Positions 1 to 9,526 of a stretch of 64,000 nt of DNA are shown here, piece after piece. Source of the DNA: Planctomycetaceae bacterium (GTDB lineage: Bacteria; Planctomycetota; Planctomycetia; Planctomycetales; Planctomycetaceae); contig JAKFUG010000037.1 of the NCBI GenBank assembly GCA_021732785.1, forward strand, positions 62,001 through 126,000, given 5' to 3'. Every line of letters begins with the position of its first letter. The first letter of the stretch is position 1. The translations under genes were made by a program, and so were the position numbers. The notes beneath the pieces are model-generated. The model searched no databases and was not told the DNA's origin. It worked only from the letters and a program-made list of their open reading frames with translations.

Positions 1-169
1 GGTAGCAACCGAGAAAGAGGATCGATGTCGCAAACGCGGATAACATCAGCGTCTGATGCACGCCGATTTGGCGACGCTTGATCGCCACATAACCGCTCAG
101 CAACAACAGCGTCGCCAGCCCGTTCAGCGACGCATTCACTGCCGGTAACCATTGCACCAACTCCGTCAT
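1..169 (-). CDS. DUF420-type membrane protein, N-terminal part (cut by window edge)
   Basis: The reverse strand reads MTELVQWLPAVNASLNGLAT and continues into a second hydrophobic stretch ending LSAFATSILFLGCY at the window edge, with no stop. The 'LPAVNASLNGLATLLLLSGY' opening followed by a basic loop and 'HQTLMLSAFATS' is typical of DUF420, small proteins with about four membrane helices often found beside cytochrome oxidase genes (the CtaM-like group). Only 56 codons are present. The ATG at 169 is the only sensible start because it begins immediately before the conserved N-terminus. The presumed respiratory partners lie outside the window. Confidence 0.72.
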   Translation of the reverse strand, partial: MTELVQWLPAVNASLNGLATLLLLSGYVAIKRRQIGVHQTLMLSAFATSILFLGCY

Positions 170-235
170 TCCATTTTCTTTCCTGGGCCGATCGCAGGCC
201 CCGTAGTATCGACAACCCAGACGAATCGATCATGA

Positions 236-1477
236 TTACGACGACTTCGCCCGCTTCTTTTTCTTCCTGGGCTTCGAATCGTTGGACATCTCGTCCGAAG
301 TTTCCGGCTCCGATTCCATCGCTTTGGATTCTTCGTCCATCACTGGTTCGGCCGGTTTTGCAGGCTTCGATTCGACCGGCGAAGATTCGCTGGGTACCGA
401 CCGATCCGGCTTCACGACGACGCGGAATTCCCCGGTGAACAACCCGCGACTGCCGTCGGGATGAAGCTTTCCCTGCAAGGTAAACGATTTCAGTTTCGCC
501 GGCAGCAGGAAATACAGACTGCCGTCCGCTTGTTCATACACGCAGGGATAGACCGTGCGACCGACAACCGCGGCGGTGTGAGCGCCCAGCCCGTGGACCA
601 GCGCGTTGAGGGCCAGCGTGTCGCGGTACGGGGTGATCTCGGAAGCGTCGGCTTCTTTCTTGCGGACCTTTTGATAGTCACGGATGAATGCCGGCGCGGC
701 TTGATCCAATTGTTTCACACGGGGGGCGTTGAGCGCCTTCTCATGCTCGGCGGCGAACTTGGCCAGACCGGGGTGACTCTTCGCATCGACCCGATACCAC
801 CGCGTGTGCGTTCCCGGTTCGATCGTGATGACCAAACCCTCTTTGCTGCCGCCGATGCGGATATCCATCAGTTCGCTGACCAGCGGGACCGGTTGCGCTT
901 CGAGGTCCGACAGCAACGGATCGAGCGCCGAGGAAATGAGTCCCAATGCGGCTCGCGGAACGGTGGCCGGGGGGAGGTGCGGGTCTTCGAGGGTCGTACC
1001 GATCAATTCGCCGTCGAGTCGTCCGCCGAGGACTTGTTGCCAGACGACATACCCCGCACCGATCGATAACCCGAATCCCAGCAGGCTCGCCACCAGCCAC
1101 ATCACCTGCGGGCGTTTGCGGCCCGTCTTTCGTTTCTTCACCACCCGCCGACCGAGCGGCGCAATCACCGGTACCAGGTTTGTCGGCAACGCCGTGGGGG
1201 CCGCTTCAAACGGAGCCGTCGGCGGATCATCAACCGATGCAAATTGCACATCGGGCACGTCGGCATCGTTCTCTTCCAGCAACACCGGTTCGTCATCGGG
1301 AACGGACGGAGCCGGAATGCCCGCGAAGTCGCCGGACAAGGTGGGGGGCAACGCCGCGGACGGCTGGGGCACGATCATTTTCGTATTGCACTTCGGGCAC
1401 TTCCCGACGCGGCCGGGTGCCGAATCCGCGACACGAATGGTCGCGGTGCAATACGGACAGCGAAACTCAATGGCCAT
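236..1477 (-). CDS. Zinc-ribbon membrane-anchored protein of unknown function (413 aa)
   Basis: The N-terminus carries two CxxC knuckles (CPYC at about residues 8-11, CPKC at 28-31), the MJ0042-like zinc ribbon common at the start of planctomycete membrane proteins. A linker of about 85 residues leads to a basic patch (RRVVKKRKTGRKR) and one membrane helix near residues 128-148. About 200 residues follow on the far side, probably outside the cytoplasm, without a motif I recognise. The C-terminus is low-complexity, rich in Pro, Glu and Ser, and ends in a Lys/Arg run (RKKKKRAKSS). The layout suggests a cytoplasmic metal-binding head coupled to an external domain; the function is unknown. Confidence 0.8.
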   Translation of the reverse strand: MAIEFRCPYCTATIRVADSAPGRVGKCPKCNTKMIVPQPSAALPPTLSGDFAGIPAPSVPDDEPVLLEENDADVPDVQFASVDDPPTAPFEAAPTALPTNLVPVIAPLGRRVVKKRKTGRKRPQVMWLVASLLGFGLSIGAGYVVWQQVLGGRLDGELIGTTLEDPHLPPATVPRAALGLISSALDPLLSDLEAQPVPLVSELMDIRIGGSKEGLVITIEPGTHTRWYRVDAKSHPGLAKFAAEHEKALNAPRVKQLDQAAPAFIRDYQKVRKKEADASEITPYRDTLALNALVHGLGAHTAAVVGRTVYPCVYEQADGSLYFLLPAKLKSFTLQGKLHPDGSRGLFTGEFRVVVKPDRSVPSESSPVESKPAKPAEPVMDEESKAMESEPETSDEMSNDSKPRKKKKRAKSS

Positions 1478-1827
1478 GGGGACGGTCGTTTGTCAGGCGG
1501 GAAAAAATACGGGGCGGGACGAATCCGGATGTGCTTTTATCATCGCGATCACAACCACGACGGACAAGGCAGCGCTCATTCCGAGACGCGGTCATTTCAT
1601 TTTTGAAGATTGTCATCGGGACCGCGAAGCCGGGCCGATCGCTTGCGACAGCATCCGAAGCCACAGCTTTTCCGCCGTGTGCCACTGGCTCTGCCAGTGT
1701 CTTCTCTTCGCAAATGATTGTGACAATTCACACTGGCAGAGCCAGTGGCATACAGGAAGGAACTCTTGCAATTGAACTGACGCACCCCAATGCAATACGT
1801 TGTCGCGCTTCGGGCTGGTGACGTGGG
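1478..1827. other. Intergenic region with one family-1 palindrome
   Basis: This gap lies between two minus-strand genes. It contains the palindromic repeat at 1677-1753 described separately. I see no convincing coding sequence or RNA gene in the remainder. Confidence 0.6.
1677..1753. repeat. Palindromic repeat family 1, copy 1
   Basis: Left arm GTGTGCCACTGGCTCTGCC continues to CAGTGT; the right arm near 1729-1753 is its reverse complement with one mismatch. Each arm is itself a small hairpin, CACTGGC-TCT-GCCAGTG. About 28 bp of unrelated sequence separate the arms. The copy lies about 75 bp beyond the stop of the minus-strand gene at 1828-2775. Confidence 0.9.
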
Positions 1828-2775
1828 TTAATCGATGACCCCCATGCGGCGGCCGAGTTCCTGCAGGATGTCGCGGTCGCTGTCGGGACGGCGGAAGCCT
1901 TGGGGATGCGGGGCGTCGCACGTCATCCATTCACGTAGTTTCAGGAACTGAGCCGCCGAGTGTTTGTACGCCGCGGACGGACTGCGGAAGGTGAGATAAC
2001 CGAGATATTGGAGTTGGTCGTTCAGCTCATAGAACCGCGGATCGCCGGCTTCCCAATACGTATCGCGCAGCGCGAACAGGTCGGGAGCGAAGGTGCTCAG
2101 GCCGAGGAGATAATCGCTGCCGTACATCACCATATCGATGGCAAAATCGTTGCCGGTGAAGAGACGGAAGTCCGGGCGTTCGGCATCGCGCAGCAACAGT
2201 CGTTGCCATTCCGGTTCGCGGTGAAACGACGAATGCTTCGCACCGACGCACTGCTTCACCAGCATCACGCCGCGGAATGTTTCCAGATCGTACACCCCGC
2301 CGAACGGTGCGAGGTCGCGCGTCAGTTCGAAGCCGAGGAAGCGATCGCAGCCGCGGCCGATGGCATCGTGACTGGCGACAATTTCCGGTCCCGGTTGATG
2401 CGTCAATCCGTACGACGGGAACAGAATCGGCAAGCCGCCGTGCGACTGAATCGCTTCGCACCGTCGGAGATACCCTTCGCGCGAAAACGGGGCACCGGGT
2501 TGATCGGCGACAAAGGCCCCGGCGACGAATTCGCCTCCCCCCAGCAGCGCCCGCGTCCGCCGCAGCACTTCATCCTGCAGCGCAACATCGATCAGGTTGA
2601 CATACCCGGTATCCATGTTGACGGCTGGTGTGAGACCGGCATTCGCCGTGCGCGTCACGTGCGCCTCGAAGGCCGGCCAATCGACATCACCGGCGTCATT
2701 CGCGAACGGCAACAGAATCGCCGAGATCCCCGTGATTCGCCGCCGCGGTTTCAACAGTGAAATCGGGTTGACCAT
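1828..2775 (-). CDS. Dihydrodipicolinate synthase-family (DapA-like) aldolase
   Basis: A 315-residue protein with the TIM-barrel start of the DHDPS/NAL family (RRRITGISAILLPF, then DVDWPAFEAHV with a following glycine-rich 'AGLTPAVNMDTGYVN' segment). The 'ILFPSYG' segment corresponds to the region of the conserved Tyr, and VGAKHSS holds the likely Schiff-base lysine. Length fits the family (about 290-320). Substrate cannot be inferred: planctomycetes carry many such paralogues, and no lysine-biosynthesis or sialic-acid gene is adjacent, so a 2-keto-acid aldolase or dehydratase role is as likely as DapA. The ATG at 2775 precedes the first strand directly. Confidence 0.85.
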   Translation of the reverse strand: MVNPISLLKPRRRITGISAILLPFANDAGDVDWPAFEAHVTRTANAGLTPAVNMDTGYVNLIDVALQDEVLRRTRALLGGGEFVAGAFVADQPGAPFSREGYLRRCEAIQSHGGLPILFPSYGLTHQPGPEIVASHDAIGRGCDRFLGFELTRDLAPFGGVYDLETFRGVMLVKQCVGAKHSSFHREPEWQRLLLRDAERPDFRLFTGNDFAIDMVMYGSDYLLGLSTFAPDLFALRDTYWEAGDPRFYELNDQLQYLGYLTFRSPSAAYKHSAAQFLKLREWMTCDAPHPQGFRRPDSDRDILQELGRRMGVID

Positions 2776-2968
2776 CTCATCATCTCGCCAGCCGCATTCT
2801 CAATCGGAGATCAAGCGATCCCGCTCGGATCGCCGCCGTCATCCAGCGAAGCATACCGCGATGCAGCACAGCGGACCAATCCCGGCGGACAGGTCTCGCG
2901 CAACATGGTAAACTCGTCGCGGAGACCTGGGCGCACCGCCGAGGCCCTTTCGATTGTGGAGCCGTCTC

Positions 2969-4243
2969 GTGCGTGACTGGTTGATCTGCGGCGTGCTCGC
3001 CGGTCTGAGCATCACCTTCGCGGGATGTGGAGAAAGAAATTCCCTTTCCCAACCGGCGGCATTGAAGCTCAATGACAATGAAGCGGAAGCGGATGCAGAT
3101 CGGGAAGCGCGGCGATCCGAACGGCTGGCCGCCACCGGGATCGGCACTGCCAGCGGCCCGTTTCAACCCGGTGCCGCCGGGGCCGTCGAAGTTGCCCTCG
3201 AAGGCTTTCGGACGGGTCACCTCGAACTCGTGTTCGATTTTCTGCCGGACTCCTATCAGCGGGACGTAAACGGTCTGGTCCACGCCTTCGCGGAGCAGAC
3301 CGACCCCGAATTGTGGGCGCGGATCATCCGCCTGCTCGACCGAGGCAATCAGGTGCTCCGGACAAAAAAGGATCTTCTGCTGCCGATGTTTCCACCCCCG
3401 TCGGATCCCGTTCAACTTTCCGAGTCGTGGGACGATTTTATTCGCGCCGTCGATGCAATGACCCACGGTCGACTCGGCAATATCGACGAGATGCGCTCCG
3501 CCGATGTCCGGGACTTGTTGCGAAACGATGTGGGGCGGACGGTTCGGCGTCTGATGATTCTGAGCCTCGTGGCCAATCCCGGGTCACCCAATCCGCTCAA
3601 CGATCTGAGCCAGGTCCAGGTGGATCTCGTGGAAGCGAGCGAAGTCGCCGCGCGCGTGCGGATCACGCCTCCGAACCAGACCGATGTCGAACCGACCGAC
3701 TTTGTCTTCGTGGAAGGGAAATGGATTCCCAAGTCTCTCGCCGAAGGATGGGATGCGACGTTGAACCATGCCCGACAAGGGATTGGCTTGTGGGCGCGCG
3801 ATGCGAACTCGGAGGAAAAGCAGCGCATGCTCGCGATCGTGACCGTGTGCGAGCGGGTTCTCGATCAGATGCTGGTCGCGGAAACGACGAGCCAACTGGC
3901 ATCCGCCGCGACGCCATTGTTTCTGCAGGCGACGCAGTTGTCGCAACGGATGGCTACGCCCGAGCCCCCCCTTCCCGCAGGCCCGGCCGAGGGGGTTTCC
4001 CTGCTGATTCAGCGCGAATTGACCGAGGACGAACTGACGCAACTGCTGAACATGATCGAACCGTTGACCGACGACCCGGAGCGGGAATTCCACCTCGCGA
4101 CAGCCAACGGCGGCAAAACGTTCGTCTCGATCAAACCCGTCCATGACATCACCGCGTTCGCCGCCCGGTTGACGTTCGGAAAAGACCCCGTGATCGACGA
4201 ATCCACCCGCACGATCACCCTCCGCGATGTGGAATGGAAGTAG
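2969..4243 (+). CDS. Lipoprotein of unknown function (424 aa)
   Basis: The product has a short hydrophobic leader ending in a lipobox, ITFAGC, so it should be processed by signal peptidase II and lipid-anchored. The start chosen is GTG at 2969: GGAG at 2958-2961 sits about seven bases before it, and the resulting leader (MRDWLICGVLAGLS...) has proper signal-peptide length. A TTG at 2954 is in frame but would place the Shine-Dalgarno inside the gene. The mature part is mostly hydrophilic and helix-rich, without a domain I recognise. It converges on the gene at 4263. Confidence 0.78.
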   Translation: MRDWLICGVLAGLSITFAGCGERNSLSQPAALKLNDNEAEADADREARRSERLAATGIGTASGPFQPGAAGAVEVALEGFRTGHLELVFDFLPDSYQRDVNGLVHAFAEQTDPELWARIIRLLDRGNQVLRTKKDLLLPMFPPPSDPVQLSESWDDFIRAVDAMTHGRLGNIDEMRSADVRDLLRNDVGRTVRRLMILSLVANPGSPNPLNDLSQVQVDLVEASEVAARVRITPPNQTDVEPTDFVFVEGKWIPKSLAEGWDATLNHARQGIGLWARDANSEEKQRMLAIVTVCERVLDQMLVAETTSQLASAATPLFLQATQLSQRMATPEPPLPAGPAEGVSLLIQRELTEDELTQLLNMIEPLTDDPEREFHLATANGGKTFVSIKPVHDITAFAARLTFGKDPVIDESTRTITLRDVEWK

Positions 4244-4262
4244 CCCACCGGATCGCTGTCCG

Positions 4263-4619
4263 TCATTCTGTTTTCGGTGGTGCCGGCATCGGGTCAGCCG
4301 CTTTTTCTTTCATCGGTACCGCGACCTCGACATCGATCTTGAACGCCTGATTCAGTGCGCGGGTGACACGTTCAATCCGATGATGCACGGCTTCGGTCTG
4401 AGTCACGATCAACGTGGCACCCACGCGGATGATAGAACCGTCCGGCCATTGCACACCGGGGGCGATGATCAATTCTGGCAACCGCTGTTGCAAATCGGTT
4501 GCGGCGGTCACATCCGAAAGCGCATAGACACTGCGTGTGCGCGCGGGCTCCGCCACTTTCCTGGGGACCGCTAACGGGGCTCGCAGAGTGTCCAGAATGG
4601 CGGGGATTTCTTCATGCAC
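4263..4619 (-). CDS. Displaced C-terminal part of the secretin-N-like protein encoded just upstream
   Basis: A 118-codon frame opening with GTG at 4619. It overlaps the end of 4612-5961 in another frame. Extended upstream it reads RQTEQVHEEIPAILDTL, which aligns with RQSPTVQREVLEVLSDL from the internal repeat of the neighbouring protein. This makes it most likely the original C-terminus of that gene, separated by a frameshift, rather than an independent gene. The remainder (SIIRVGATLIVTQTEAVHHR) repeats the same 'log-odds' secretin-N-like pattern and ends in a proline-rich tail. Confidence 0.6.
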   Translation of the reverse strand: MHEEIPAILDTLRAPLAVPRKVAEPARTRSVYALSDVTAATDLQQRLPELIIAPGVQWPDGSIIRVGATLIVTQTEAVHHRIERVTRALNQAFKIDVEVAVPMKEKAADPMPAPPKTE

Positions 4620-5961
4620 TTGTTCCGTTTGTCGAAACCATTAGTAACCCGCCGATTACCAGATCGTCGGCGCCCGTCAAATCGAGTGTGCCGCCGACGC
4701 CGTCGATTTCTTCCCATTGCCCGGACGTGTCGTCCATCAAGGCTCGTGCGAGCCATTCGCGGTCGCGGGCCTCGGGAATGTCGCTCACGTCGTAGAGAAA
4801 GATGGCTAATATCTCATCGGCCTTGGCCAGACAGACCACCTTGAAGACGTCGTCTTCGTAAAAAATCTGCAGCATATACGGGTGAAACGCTTCCTTGAGC
4901 AAGGTCCGCCGCGAAACTCCCGCAACGACCGTGATCTTCAAATCGTCCCAAACCAGACCCTCATCCTCGAACGCGGCTTGATCGACAACGAAGGGCAATC
5001 CGTGAGCCACAAAGTTGTCATCAATGAATTTTTTCAACGACATCGCGCCCGGTGGGGAATCCGTCGGAGCGTCGAGCAGGCGGTCGAACGCGGCCCGTTT
5101 TTGCCGGTCTTCGTCGCTATCGCGCAGCCGCAATCGTTTTGAAGGCGGAGGATTGCTCAGCATCATTTCAAGATCGGAGAGCACCTCCAACACTTCCCGC
5201 TGGACCGTGGGAGATTGTCGCACCACGAGACGTCCACTTGCAGGTGTCATCGTGCCGCCGACGCCGTCAATGTCTTCCCATTGCCCGCTGGTGGTAGCCT
5301 GGAGGTACGCCATGAGACACGCTTCCGCGGGAAAGCGGGGGTCCTGTTCCTCGATACGGACACGGCGGGTTGCCTTCTCGGCCGCGGTCTTGTCAGCCTT
5401 TTGTTTTGCTTCCGTGTCATGCAGACCTCCGCCAAAAGCACCGCCAAAAAATTGAGCCTGTCCGTTGGGCTCGCTGTTGGGATCTAATAATTTTTCGGTA
5501 AGCGGCGAACGATACAACACGAGTCGCGGCTCAATCAGCGAGACCAGCCGCGAGACATCGAAGTGCCGGATCTCCATCCATTCACAATGAGTCGCGCCGG
5601 CAAGCACATACAACCATTCCGGTTGCGGGAAATAGTCCAGCCCCAAAGGCTGAAGCACTTCTTCCAGCGTCCGCCCAATCGGTTGTTCATCGCGTTTCAG
5701 CGTCACGGGAACATTGAATTTGACTTCATTCTCGACCAGCGAAGCGTGATCGACAAAATAAGGCACGTTCGCCGCGGCGGCTAATTCTTTCAGGACATTG
5801 GACAGCGGTGTGTTCACGAAATTGACCGCGATCCTTTTTCTCAACGCCTGCGTGATCTTGTTCTCCAGCGGCGGGCGAACTTCCACTGCCGGGAGCGGGC
5901 CGGTCGCCCAACACAGAACGGTCATCCAGAACCAGGCGACGCTCAGGCGATGTGACTTCAT
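4612..5961 (-). pseudogene. Secreted secretin-N/STN-like protein, apparently frameshifted near its 3' end
   Basis: 449 codons with a signal peptide (MKSHRLSVAWFWMTVLCWAT...). The first STN-like unit, NFVNTPLSNVLKELAAAANV...FVDHASL, resembles the N-domain of the giant secretin at 17463-22274. A second unit follows (SLKKFIDDNFVAHGLPFVVD). Each is followed by a module ending in 'SGQWE-IDGVGGT'. In the first module this runs on as LVVRQSPTVQREVLEVL. In the second it breaks after LVI into 13 unrelated codons and a stop, while another frame continues RQTEQVHEEIPAIL. A 19-nt surplus at 4635-4653 explains the break; removing it gives one protein of about 560 residues. It may be a decayed gene or a recoding site. 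Confidence 0.65.
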
Positions 5962-6222
5962 GTGAATCCTTGCCGCTCAACCGTAGAAAACTCCCCGCGT
6001 TCGCAATCGTACAGAAACGTTTCTCGTGCGGCGAGAAAATTCTGCGACCTTCTCCAATCGATTCGTGTCCGGCAATCGTTGAAAGGTGATCCCGCAAGAG
6101 AGGAAAGTCACGGCGATGGTGATGAACCTATCGGCGCATTCTCTGATGGAACAGACACAACGTCTTGACGTGTCATGCTCAATACGGGAGAATCCATCAC
6201 CCTTTGATTGTGGAGCAACTTG

Positions 6223-7053
6223 ATGACGGGTTCGTGCTGTTTGTTCGTGGCGGTGGTGTTGGCTCAGCCGGCGAAAAGCGAGGGGGACACCGATCTGGTG
6301 AAGCGCTGGCTGGCGGTTTGTCAGTCGCAGGCGGAACAGTATGCCATCGGGCCGATGAACGCCGCGCGACCGCGATTTCAGCGGGTGAAAGAGCCGATCT
6401 TTCGCCATGCCACCCCGGCGCGGGGGAACGATATCGGCGCGGTTTACCTGTGGGTCGACGCGGAACAACGCCCGATGGTGGTGAGCGACATCTTCGCGTG
6501 GTCGTTCAACAATGAACCGCAGCGGCAGATCGTCCACGAATGCCATTCGCTGGCGTCCGAACCACTGGATGTGCTGCTGGACGGACAACACAAATGGAAG
6601 CCGAAGCGCGGGGGGTTGAAGTGGGAACCGGTTTCCGATGCCCCGACACCGCTGGCGAGCAAATCGCAACGAATCCGGCAGGCGCGTGAGCTGGCGCAGA
6701 AGTTCTCCGCCCATACCATCGACATGCAGGGCGGGCGCTGGGAACTGCGGGTCTTGCCGCAGCCGGTGTATCAATACGAAGTGATGAAGGACCAGTCCCG
6801 CGAAACGGGCGCGATGTTCGCCGTCTGTCAGGGGACCGATCCCGAATTATGGCTGCTGCTGGAAGCGCGCTCGATGAACGGCAAAGAAAGCTGGTTCTAT
6901 GCGTGCGCGTCCTTCACCGATTACGTGCTGAACGTGCAATGCGACGGCAAAGAGGTCTGGTCGTGCCCGAAGTATCAGCAGGGCGTGAACGATGAACCGC
7001 ACTGGTGCGAAGGGGTCATCAGCAACGTGATCGCCCCGGAGTTACCGAAATAA
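6223..7053 (+). CDS. Secreted protein of unknown function (276 aa)
   Basis: A short signal peptide (MTGSCCLFVAVVLAQPAKS) is followed by a soluble domain. Start ATG 6223 is preferred because GGAG at 6212-6215 lies seven bases upstream; the in-frame TTG at 6208 sits on top of that ribosome site. The body contains FPRF-like 'ARPRFQRVKEPIFRH', 'GAVYLWVD' and 'WKPKRGGLKWEPV' segments. Similar single-domain secreted proteins of unknown role are common in planctomycetes, but I cannot name a family. A short GGGAT-TCCG-ATCCC hairpin follows three bases after the stop region. Confidence 0.75.
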   Translation: MTGSCCLFVAVVLAQPAKSEGDTDLVKRWLAVCQSQAEQYAIGPMNAARPRFQRVKEPIFRHATPARGNDIGAVYLWVDAEQRPMVVSDIFAWSFNNEPQRQIVHECHSLASEPLDVLLDGQHKWKPKRGGLKWEPVSDAPTPLASKSQRIRQARELAQKFSAHTIDMQGGRWELRVLPQPVYQYEVMKDQSRETGAMFAVCQGTDPELWLLLEARSMNGKESWFYACASFTDYVLNVQCDGKEVWSCPKYQQGVNDEPHWCEGVISNVIAPELPK

Positions 7054-7055
7054 CG

Positions 7056-7080
7056 CCCTGGGATTCCGATCCCTGGGTTT
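7056..7080. terminator. Hairpin between convergent genes, possible terminator
   Basis: GGGAT-TCCG-ATCCC (7060-7073) forms a short stem and is followed on the plus strand by TGGGTTTCTTTC. A very similar element follows the stop of the citrate-synthase-like gene at 37844-37865, so this is also a two-copy repeat (CAGGGATTCCGATCCCTG type). It lies between the convergent genes ending at 7053 and 7084. Confidence 0.5.
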
Positions 7081-7083
7081 CTT

Positions 7084-7575
7084 TCACTTCAAAAACTCAA
7101 TCGTCAGCGGGTACTTCCACACTTTTCCGCGGGACGCTTCGATGCCGCCGATAATCGGGAAGATGATGCCCATGAAATACAGCGCCACTAACAGGATGAA
7201 ACCGATGCCGACAAAAATCGAGGCGACGCCGATAACCGCGTAAAGCAGGCTTGAGAGAATCCAGTTGGCCACGTTTTTGCCGTGGACGTCCAAGCCGGGA
7301 TACTGCTCTTTCATCAACAGCCAGATCACAATCGGGGCCGCCAATCCGACCACGGGCGCGGCGGTGAGCCCCAGCAACTGCGAGAGATGCAGAATCATCC
7401 CCCAGTTGTTTTCTTCCTTTTCACGGACGATCGGATCGGCCGAGGGCTGCGGCCAGATGCCGGACAAGGACGACCCGTTCAGCACCTTGGCTTTCGCCGT
7501 GGCGAGTTCCGCATCGGTCAACTGCCCCGCGGCGTGCAAATCGTGCAGTTTCTGAATTTCGTCAGCGACCGACAT
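7084..7575 (-). CDS. DUF4870 membrane protein with SHOCT-like N-terminus
   Basis: 163 residues from ATG 7575, which follows an AGAGGAG ribosome site by eight bases; the open frame extends much further upstream but that part has no support. The N-terminal 30 residues (EIQKLHDLHAAGQLTDAELA) form the two-helix SHOCT motif seen in many short membrane-associated proteins. Three to four hydrophobic segments follow with DUF4870 hallmarks: 'NWGMILHLSQLLG', 'HGKNVANWILS', and a C-terminal 'GKVWKYPLTIEFLK' tail. The role is unknown; the family is a small integral membrane protein. Confidence 0.85.
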   Translation of the reverse strand: MSVADEIQKLHDLHAAGQLTDAELATAKAKVLNGSSLSGIWPQPSADPIVREKEENNWGMILHLSQLLGLTAAPVVGLAAPIVIWLLMKEQYPGLDVHGKNVANWILSSLLYAVIGVASIFVGIGFILLVALYFMGIIFPIIGGIEASRGKVWKYPLTIEFLK

Positions 7576-7729
7576 CGTAATGCTCCTCTGGAGTTCGCCC
7601 GAGATGATTCTAATCGATTTGTGATCGAAACCGTGACCCCGCCCGCTAACAACGCAACCGGACGGTGTTCGGATCATGCGGTGACTTTGTCGGGTGGCGT
7701 TCGATGGAGCGGCACACAACAATGCGGCG

Positions 7730-9526
7730 ATGACTGTTGCGCCGACATCTCCTGATGATTCCCCTTGCCCCGATTCCCGATCGTCATGTCGGGTGGGGAA
7801 CCGGCTGCGCGCGCTGCTGACCGCGCTGGTTTTTGCCGCGTTTGCCGGGCAGATCACGTGGCCAATGCCGCGGGCGATCACGCGCGAGTTGCCGATGGGG
7901 ACCGAAGCCGTCGCCACGGTGCCATTGTTTAATTTGTGGACGGTGTGGTGGAACGCCGACCGGGCGGCGGCGGGGTTTCGCGGGTATTGGGACGCGCCGA
8001 TTTTCTATCCGACGACGAACACGTTCGCGTTCTCGGAAGCGCAGCCGACCACCGTCGCCGTCGCGCCGCTGGTGTGGTCTTCCGAGCGGCCGATTCTCGC
8101 CTACAACGTTTACCTGCTGGTGACGCTCTGGCTCAACGGCGTCTGCGGTTATCGGCTTTTGCGGCAACGCGGCTTCGACTGGTGGCCGGCGCTCTGCGGC
8201 GGCGTATTGATCGAAACGTTGCCGTTCGTGGCGTGGCAACTCGGCGTGCTGCAACTCACGGTGCTCTGGCCCGCGCTGTGGACGATTTCCGCCCTGTGGA
8301 AATGGAACACGCAGCCGCAATGGAAGCCCGCGATCGAATTGGGTATCGCTTTCGGGGTGACGTATCTCACGTGCAATTATTACGGTCTATTTTTAGGACT
8401 ATTATTGGGGCCGACGGCGACGGGGTTGTGTTATCGGCATGTCACTTCGGTGCGCGCGTGGGGACAGATCGCCACTGCGGGCTGTATCGTCGTGCTGCTG
8501 GTGGCCCCGCTGGTGATCGAACAGCAACGGGCGTCGCGCGAACATCAATGGAAGCGCGAGACGGCCATCGTCCTCGATCTCTCGGCTCATTTGCGGGACT
8601 ACACCAACACGCACTTCCCCCAATGGTGGGAACGATGGGAATCTCCAGAAAACGGTCGCAGCGGCTGGACGCTCGGCCCGGCGATCGGGCAATGGATCTT
8701 CGCCGCGATGGGATTGATCTGTGGCTTGCGGAACCGATTCCACCGCCGTTGGACAGGCTTTGCTGTAGGCATCGGCGGTGTGGCGCTGTTCCTGTCGTTC
8801 GGACCACGGATTGAAATGTGGGGCTTGTCGCCATACCGCGGATTGTGCGCCGTGGTCCCCGGCGTGGCACAGATTCGCAGCCCATTTCGGTTCGCGGCCT
8901 TTGTGCAGATCGCCACCACCTGGCTGGCGGTTTTGTTGCTGCAAGGACTCGTGCCGAAGCTCGACGGTGTAAAGCACATCACCACGTGGCGGCAACGTTT
9001 CGTATTAGCCGGAGCGTGGTTGCCGGCGATTCTTGCGGGCGTGGTGTTGATGGCCGAAACGCGACCGGTGAATCGCCAGAACTATCGCTGGCCGTCAGAC
9101 ACCTGGCCGCAGTGGGTCGAATATCTCCGCGATGAAACGCCGCCCGAGACGACCATCGTCTGCTTGCCCTTTGTCTCCGGCACCACCATTCACGAGTATG
9201 AAGAAGTCACGCAGTGGATGGCGTGGGGCATGGAACATCGGCGACGGATGGTCAACGGTTATTCCGGCTACTTTCCCGATCCGTATCTGTACTTCAAAGG
9301 AGCGCTCGCCCGCTTCCCCGGAACGGGAGCCGATATGCTGGTGGAGCGGAAGATCGATCTCGCGATCATCGACCGGAGGCACATCCCGCCCGAAGACATC
9401 TACCACACCGAGCCGACTTCGACGTGGGAATGGCTTTACAGCGATGACGTCGCGTGGATCGATATTTACCGTATCAAGCCTCCGCCGCCCCCGGAACCGA
9501 AGCGGGAAGGTCCTGATGATGAATGA
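7730..9526 (+). CDS. Large polytopic membrane protein, GT-C/YfhO-like
   Basis: 598 residues with about ten membrane segments starting near residue 30. The first extracytoplasmic loop carries ELPMGTEAVATVPLFNLWTV and ends in 'YWDAPIFYPTTNTFAFSE', an arrangement common in GT-C-fold polyprenyl-phosphate-sugar transferases. A C-terminal soluble part of about 130 residues (ETTIVCLPFVSGTT, AIIDRRHIPPEDIYHT) follows the last helix. A sugar or polymer transferase role is an inference; no metal-binding DD motif is certain. Start ATG 7730 is favoured over GTG 7694. It overlaps the next gene by 11 bases, so the two are probably co-translated. Confidence 0.75.
   Translation: MTVAPTSPDDSPCPDSRSSCRVGNRLRALLTALVFAAFAGQITWPMPRAITRELPMGTEAVATVPLFNLWTVWWNADRAAAGFRGYWDAPIFYPTTNTFAFSEAQPTTVAVAPLVWSSERPILAYNVYLLVTLWLNGVCGYRLLRQRGFDWWPALCGGVLIETLPFVAWQLGVLQLTVLWPALWTISALWKWNTQPQWKPAIELGIAFGVTYLTCNYYGLFLGLLLGPTATGLCYRHVTSVRAWGQIATAGCIVVLLVAPLVIEQQRASREHQWKRETAIVLDLSAHLRDYTNTHFPQWWERWESPENGRSGWTLGPAIGQWIFAAMGLICGLRNRFHRRWTGFAVGIGGVALFLSFGPRIEMWGLSPYRGLCAVVPGVAQIRSPFRFAAFVQIATTWLAVLLLQGLVPKLDGVKHITTWRQRFVLAGAWLPAILAGVVLMAETRPVNRQNYRWPSDTWPQWVEYLRDETPPETTIVCLPFVSGTTIHEYEEVTQWMAWGMEHRRRMVNGYSGYFPDPYLYFKGALARFPGTGADMLVERKIDLAIIDRRHIPPEDIYHTEPTSTWEWLYSDDVAWIDIYRIKPPPPPEPKREGPDDE

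Noticed and set aside
7576-7917. N-terminal extension of the DUF4870 gene upstream of 7575
   Set aside because: The family start coincides with ATG 7575 and its Shine-Dalgarno AGAGGAG; the extension has no family similarity.
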